NCBI RefSeq assembly: GCF_020623625.1 | Contig: NC_060204.1 | Coordinates: 186,001 to 250,000 of the forward strand | Direction of reading: 5' to 3' | Origin: Saccharomycodes ludwigii | Taxonomy: Eukaryota > Ascomycota > Saccharomycetes > Saccharomycodales > Saccharomycodaceae | DNA: 64,000 nucleotides | Shown: positions 59,389 to 64,000 of the stretch, piece after piece | Numbering within the stretch: the stretch's first letter is position 1 | Layout: each line of letters starts with the position of its first letter | Program-made: the position numbers and the translations under genes | The notes under the pieces: generated by a model | The model's database searches: none | Seen by the model: only the letters and a program-made list of their open reading frames with translations | What the model was told of the DNA's origin: nothing

Positions 59389-62300
59389 TCAACTATAAAT
59401 ACCCTGAGTAATCAACTGAAATTGATCATATAATCTAGTGTAAATACTTCCTAAGGATTTACTTATTAAATAATCTCCTACAAATTTATCACATTCTTCA
59501 TCTGACATGCTCAAATAAAATCTTTGTTCTAATTGAATACTCGTTTGAGAACCTGCATTAAAGCATGGTTGTAGTGACTCTTTTTGCATAATCTCACACA
59601 TTGAAACAATTACATTGGCATGCTTTCTTAGCGCTTTAAATGCTTCTTTGACTAACCTGACATATTTCTTAAAAGGTTCTGCATCTAATCCACCTAGAAT
59701 ATCCACGTATTCTAAAGTTAATTTAAATGGCGCGGCTTCAAACCCAACTGACCCCGGTGAATTCGATAACATAAACCCAAAATCAATATGTACCATATGA
59801 CCTTCATTGTCGATCATAATGTTCCCATTATGTCTATCTTTAATTTGTAAAATATAACATATAACAGAGTACGCAGCCAAACTGGAAGCAAAATTGTCCT
59901 GCGCTCTCTTATATTTAAAGCCTTTAGGATCACCATAAGCTCGTAAGAAATGCTCAGCTAGTGACGCAATCTCACCTGCTTTTTCATTCAATTCTCCACT
60001 CTCAATCATTAGCTTGGTTAGGGATTTCTTAATGGAATGTACGGACATCGAGTTGGTGATCGTTTCAACCAAACCAGTTGTTGGACTGGTGATCAAAATC
60101 TTCATTTTCTTGACCCAGACATCAACATTTTCATCTTGCCATATGTTGGCCATTGCTTGTATTAATTGACAGGCAAATGCCTCCTGTCTTAAATCATCTC
60201 CACTTTTCGCAATGACAGAGCATAGGTCCCAATTGTCCATATGTCCAAATTTACTTGTTTTCCTGATACGCTCTTTTTTGGCATTCCAATCCTCACCTAA
60301 ATAAGATACGTCTGGCTTGCTACTTAACAAACCACCTGTTTTCAAATCATTTTCTAATCTACGTTCACCAGCACCATTTGTTATGCTTTCAAAATCTTTA
60401 AATCCAAATCTATCCTGAACCTCTTGCATAGACTCAATAATTTTCTTCCTGATTTGATTGGCAGAATCCTGTAACTTGTATGGCGATTTATCTAATTGAG
60501 CCAACATAACAGCAGAAATTCTCATCTGCGTGGCTAGATCGTCTAAAGAACCAGCATTTAAATTCAAATTGCTGCCATTCCCACCACTATTACCATTAGA
60601 AATTTTATTCAAATCATCAATGTTAGAAATAAAATGCAACTCTGGAGTTCTGGTATCTGACGAAAGTACGGGTACGTTCTCAGCCAATACCAATGATAAC
60701 TCATGTTTAAAATGTTCAGACTGACTCTGTTTTTCAATGTGAACCATAGATATATCACCCAAATCAATTTCCCTTCTACTAACTGACGAAGATGGCGAGG
60801 GTGCCATTTGGGAAAATGAGTTTTTTCTATCAACAAAAATACTCATGTCCTTAGTATCCTTATCTGTTTTATTATTCGTACTATCTTCATCATATGTTCT
60901 TTTGTCATTTTTTATATTGGTTAGATCAAAAATAAAACTACCTTCTTGTGGGGTTTCATTCAATAACTCTTCATTCGCTTCCGTTGATGGATCAAAATCT
61001 AATTCATCTCTTAAATACTCAATTAATAACAAAAATGGAACCTTTTCTGCACTATTCAAAACTTGTGCCTCATTGCATTCAATTTTTACCAATTTATGTA
61101 GTTTCCCCTTTTTATTGGGCGGCAATAGTGTTGGTATGTCAACTTCTGCAGGTAAATCACGATTCATCAATGCCAACTCTGCTCTCAAAGCTGTTAAGCG
61201 GGCATCTTTAGGAACTTTGCTCAATCTTTGCGATATGGATTCTAAGGCAATAACAAATTGGGTTTCACAACGGAAATAGTTCATTTTTAACAACTTGATT
61301 TTTTTAGTCATGGAAATTTGGTTTGGATCAATGTTAATGAAGTTTGCACCATGATGAGAGCTTATTCTACGATTATGGAAAAGAGGAGGCTCCGATGGCA
61401 TTTTTTGTAATTTTGGTTTGCTCTTAATATCTTGTGATGATTTTGTCGATCTTAATTCGTCTGCGGAATTAAAAGTGCTAACAGAGGTAGAAGATCTATT
61501 GTGCTCCAATAAATTTGGCATGGAATTGACATATCTGGGATCCTCGCTCAAAAGAATATCCCCGGATTTCGTAGTATTACTTGCATTCGTACCAGAATCA
61601 TTGGAATTTTCTTTCCTATGTACAAATAATTTATCATTCTTGGTGTTTTTCATTGTATCTCTACGTTTAGGTAATTTAATAGCACTTGAAATTGTTTGGT
61701 CAAATAATCTAGTACCAATAATATCCACCATCTCAAAAGAAGCAGCATTTTTCAATGGGCTTTTAACTAAAGGTTTTTTAAATTCGAGATCGTCTTTGGT
61801 GACAACACCATCCTGTAAAATAATTTTGGTGGTGTTACTCTTGGTATTTGCACTGTTCAACTTGGTGTTTTTCATGGTCAGGTTTTTGTTCAACTTTCTT
61901 AAAGCATTTTTAGCAACTGTGAAAACATATGACTTTTCTCTAGCACCTTGGGATACAATTAGCGGTTTAGCATATTCACTAAGCTGAGGTAGTCCAATAC
62001 TCAGACCAAGCATACTGCTTAAAAGCATTGCTGGATAAGTGTTTTCCCGCAATTTTTTGGGTTCCAAAATGTCTGAATAATCATTTTTTGAAAAATCTAG
62101 TAATAAATGTTGCAATTTATTTAAAGTTCTTCTGGCTACTTCAAACCCAAAAGATTTCGGATCAGCAGACAAATCTCCTAATAAAGCTTGCAACTGCCAA
62201 AACGTTAATAATGCAAAATGTGGGTTCTCATTGGACAATTTTAATATAAGATGTTCTAACGCCATGGACTCGGTTTCTATAGTTAACAAAATTTGAACTA

Positions 62301-62643
62301 ACTGTGGAATGTAAAATTGCAGCTCGTAATGGGGGAAAGTTAATAACTTCTGACACAAATAATAATGTATACCAATATTATCGCTGTATTGAATTAAATA
62401 TTCAATATTAGTGTACAATGAAAAGTGAGAAGAATTGATAAATTTGAAAAGTAGTTGGTTGTTCTGTTGCCCTCGTGTATTCTTTTTAAAGTTTAAGCCC
62501 TTTTTAGTGTTATCTTTATAAACAGATATATCAAATGGAGAGCCATCCTTTTCTACAAGTGTTGATAAAACTGGTGTCGATGCAGAAATGGGTATACCAT
62601 GTCTCTGAGACCCTTGTTCTTTTGTGCTTTCAGTGGTGCTCAT
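59389..62643 (-). CDS. PIK1: Phosphatidylinositol 4-kinase Pik1
   Basis: The 1084-residue protein (S. cerevisiae Pik1, 1066 aa) makes PI4P at the Golgi and in the nucleus and is essential for secretion. A helical lipid-kinase-unique domain lies at about 60-180, with the frequenin-binding region just after it. The middle part is low-complexity. The kinase domain occupies about 790-1084, with the catalytic loop DRHNGN at 936-941 and the DFG motif at 954-956 (HIDFGFML). The C-terminal end shows typical PI4KB sequence (LITQGIYS). Its orientation relative to BNI1 is inverted compared with S. cerevisiae. Confidence 0.95.
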   Translation of the reverse strand: MSTTESTKEQGSQRHGIPISASTPVLSTLVEKDGSPFDISVYKDNTKKGLNFKKNTRGQQNNQLLFKFINSSHFSLYTNIEYLIQYSDNIGIHYYLCQKLLTFPHYELQFYIPQLVQILLTIETESMALEHLILKLSNENPHFALLTFWQLQALLGDLSADPKSFGFEVARRTLNKLQHLLLDFSKNDYSDILEPKKLRENTYPAMLLSSMLGLSIGLPQLSEYAKPLIVSQGAREKSYVFTVAKNALRKLNKNLTMKNTKLNSANTKSNTTKIILQDGVVTKDDLEFKKPLVKSPLKNAASFEMVDIIGTRLFDQTISSAIKLPKRRDTMKNTKNDKLFVHRKENSNDSGTNASNTTKSGDILLSEDPRYVNSMPNLLEHNRSSTSVSTFNSADELRSTKSSQDIKSKPKLQKMPSEPPLFHNRRISSHHGANFINIDPNQISMTKKIKLLKMNYFRCETQFVIALESISQRLSKVPKDARLTALRAELALMNRDLPAEVDIPTLLPPNKKGKLHKLVKIECNEAQVLNSAEKVPFLLLIEYLRDELDFDPSTEANEELLNETPQEGSFIFDLTNIKNDKRTYDEDSTNNKTDKDTKDMSIFVDRKNSFSQMAPSPSSSVSRREIDLGDISMVHIEKQSQSEHFKHELSLVLAENVPVLSSDTRTPELHFISNIDDLNKISNGNSGGNGSNLNLNAGSLDDLATQMRISAVMLAQLDKSPYKLQDSANQIRKKIIESMQEVQDRFGFKDFESITNGAGERRLENDLKTGGLLSSKPDVSYLGEDWNAKKERIRKTSKFGHMDNWDLCSVIAKSGDDLRQEAFACQLIQAMANIWQDENVDVWVKKMKILITSPTTGLVETITNSMSVHSIKKSLTKLMIESGELNEKAGEIASLAEHFLRAYGDPKGFKYKRAQDNFASSLAAYSVICYILQIKDRHNGNIMIDNEGHMVHIDFGFMLSNSPGSVGFEAAPFKLTLEYVDILGGLDAEPFKKYVRLVKEAFKALRKHANVIVSMCEIMQKESLQPCFNAGSQTSIQLEQRFYLSMSDEECDKFVGDYLISKSLGSIYTRLYDQFQLITQGIYS

Positions 62644-63172
62644 TTATATTATTTGCTTTTTATATTCTCTGTTTCCAATAATATGGTAATTCTTAAATAT
62701 TAGAGACAATAAAAAAGAAGTGGAAAAAAAAAAAAAAAAAAAAAAAAAAAATGAAAGAAAGGAAAGGAAAGGGAAAAAAAAATAGGAGGTAATATTTTTT
62801 TTTGTTTCTTATTCAATAATATACCAACGATTTGTTACAATTAGTATTTTTAATGTAAGTTGGATTTTAAATATATATTTCTTTTTTTCAAGCTAAAATT
62901 TTTATTAATAAATGGTAGAAGAAAAAAAATATTACGGTAATATAAATTGAACTTTTACCAAGTCGAGCGTTGTTCTGAAAATATATAAAAAAAATTAATG
63001 TTAAAAACAACAGAAATGCAAATGCTTGGTGAAGTTTTTATTTTTTCTTTTTTTTCTTTTCGTTTTATTTATATTTTTATACTAAAAAGAAAAAAACAGA
63101 AATATGAACATGGATCAAAAGTATATTTAGAAATATCCGTAAACAAATGTTTTCCACCGAAGTTTTTCACCG

Positions 63173-63203
<31 letters not shown>

Positions 63204-63328
63204 ACATATGGCTAAAACATTTTTATAATATTTTGACCTCAATGACTCTATATACATTAAAACTAATCGGAATCATTTCTCAAAAAGACATCCTTGTTTT
63301 ACAAATGAATTGTAATTATATTAGCGTT
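62644..63328. other. PIK1 promoter region
   Basis: This 685 bp interval contains the PIK1 promoter and the 3' end of the small downstream gene. It is strongly A/T-rich, with A runs at 62724-62750 and 63174-63200. A Lys/Phe-rich open frame at 62998-63228 is translation of such tracts and is not called. Confidence 0.45.
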
Positions 63329-63538
63329 TTAGTTAAAAAAAAAATAAAACATAATAAGAACACTGCCTGTTGTGGGAAATCCAAAAATAATCCAAAATTT
63401 GTCCCATAAAGTCTTTGGTGATTCATCTTCCCAAATAATATCATCGGCCTCTCTTCTCTCCGTGTCAATATCTATATCCTCAATTCTGGTCAAGAACCGA
63501 CATTTATAATATATTTGAGCGCCTATCCGTAAAATCAT
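63329..63538 (-). CDS. Small possible tail-anchored membrane protein
   Basis: The 69-residue frame does not resemble a homopolymer artefact. It has a basic start (MILRIGAQIYYKCRFLTR), an acidic middle (DIDIDTERREADDIIWEDE) and a hydrophobic C-terminal helix at about 48-68, consistent with a tail-anchored or single-pass protein. The local base composition is less A/T-rich than its flanks. I do not recognise a family. It could be the last exon of a spliced gene, because the upstream region was not resolved. Confidence that it is a real gene is moderate. Confidence 0.5.
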   Translation of the reverse strand: MILRIGAQIYYKCRFLTRIEDIDIDTERREADDIIWEDESPKTLWDKFWIIFGFPTTGSVLIMFYFFFN

Positions 63539-64000
63539 TTTTGAAAAATATCACTATGATTAGTACCCGTTATACATCTGATAGGACAAGATGGAATAAA
63601 AACGAAGATGAATATGAATCGAAAAATTATTAGTGATCAAAACTATTAGCTTAATCTTAATACTATTTTTTTATCCTACAATTACTACAATTAAGATATT
63701 TCATAGTGCCACAAATTAGAAACAATTTTCTTTTAGTTATTATTATTTTTTTTGAATATTTTTACATCAAAAATGATGATACTGTTCAATAAAAGTTCTC
63801 TTTTTCAATACCTTGGATATAAATGTTATAGCACAAGTGTATATATGTATACCATATAAAAATAAAAATAAAAATAGGTCCTACTAAAGTGTATAACTAC
63901 TTGTACTCACATAGTTTAGTGTATAAGTTTATTAATAATAGTAGAAGCCTAACATTTACTTACTTATTTTTGTTCGTAAATATATATATATATATATATA
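63539..64000. other. Right-end gene-free region
   Basis: I see no gene in the last 462 bp. It has an (AAAAAT)n-like run at about 63858-63877 and a (TA)n run of about 20 bp from 63980 to the end. It probably contains the promoter of the small minus-strand gene. Confidence 0.45.

Noticed and set aside
1-64000. tRNA genes, Ty-like LTRs and other mobile elements
   Set aside because: A read-through of both strands of the intergenic regions gave no B-box with matching A-box, no LTR-like terminal repeats and no transposase or reverse-transcriptase frame.

Overview
The window is about 31% GC by eye and rich in homopolymer A/T runs. It carries compact, apparently intron-free genes on both strands. 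Every recognisable gene is a budding-yeast (Saccharomycotina) nuclear gene. The gene content and the order MET2, BOR1, GOR1, TOF1, SEC2, BNI1, PIK1 match the left arm of Saccharomyces cerevisiae chromosome XIV (YNL277W to YNL267W, from memory). Genes from other S. cerevisiae chromosomes are interleaved: PER1, TAF2 and RRT12 (YCR04x), the divergent ISC1/SPC25 pair (YER019W/YER018C), MDL1, SLP1, AVT2 and a G1 cyclin. This suggests a lineage that branched outside the whole-genome-duplication clade, such as Saccharomycodes or a relative. That assignment is inference.

Layout. 0-9 kb: MDL1, MET2 (with Cbf1-like and Met31/32-like promoter sites), the divergent ISC1/SPC25 pair, and PER1. 9-24 kb: an array of five paralogues of the GT91 beta-mannosyltransferase (BMT) family, three on the minus strand followed by two on the plus strand. 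They are separated by roughly 0.6-1.3 kb of A/T-rich DNA that holds several CACGTG boxes. S. cerevisiae has no GT91 gene to my knowledge, so this array is the accessory part of the window. 24-29 kb: BOR1, an uncharacterised acidic single-pass membrane protein, and GOR1. 30-42 kb: TAF2, SLP1, a CLN-type G1 cyclin and an RRT12-like subtilase. 42-64 kb: TOF1 (with an MCB box upstream), AVT2, SEC2, BNI1, PIK1 and a small possible tail-anchored protein gene.

How the genes relate. Most are unrelated housekeeping genes, but secretion and cell-surface functions recur: five GT91 enzymes (beta-1,2-mannose caps on mannan or phosphopeptidomannan), PER1 (GPI-lipid remodelling), SEC2 and PIK1 (Golgi-to-surface traffic) and BNI1 (actin cables for polarised secretion). 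The most interesting material is the GT91 array. Similarity falls off across it from right to left. The leftmost copy has lost several otherwise invariant motifs, including the acidic EDPR motif, and it alone carries a Lys/Glu repeat tail. The four canonical copies have CACGTG in their upstream regions and the divergent copy does not.

No tRNA, rRNA, transposon, LTR, CRISPR or plasmid-like feature was recognised. Two start codons were moved from the longest open frame to the first ATG (PER1-proximal GT91 gene and RRT12-like gene) because the longest frames begin at GTG or TTG.
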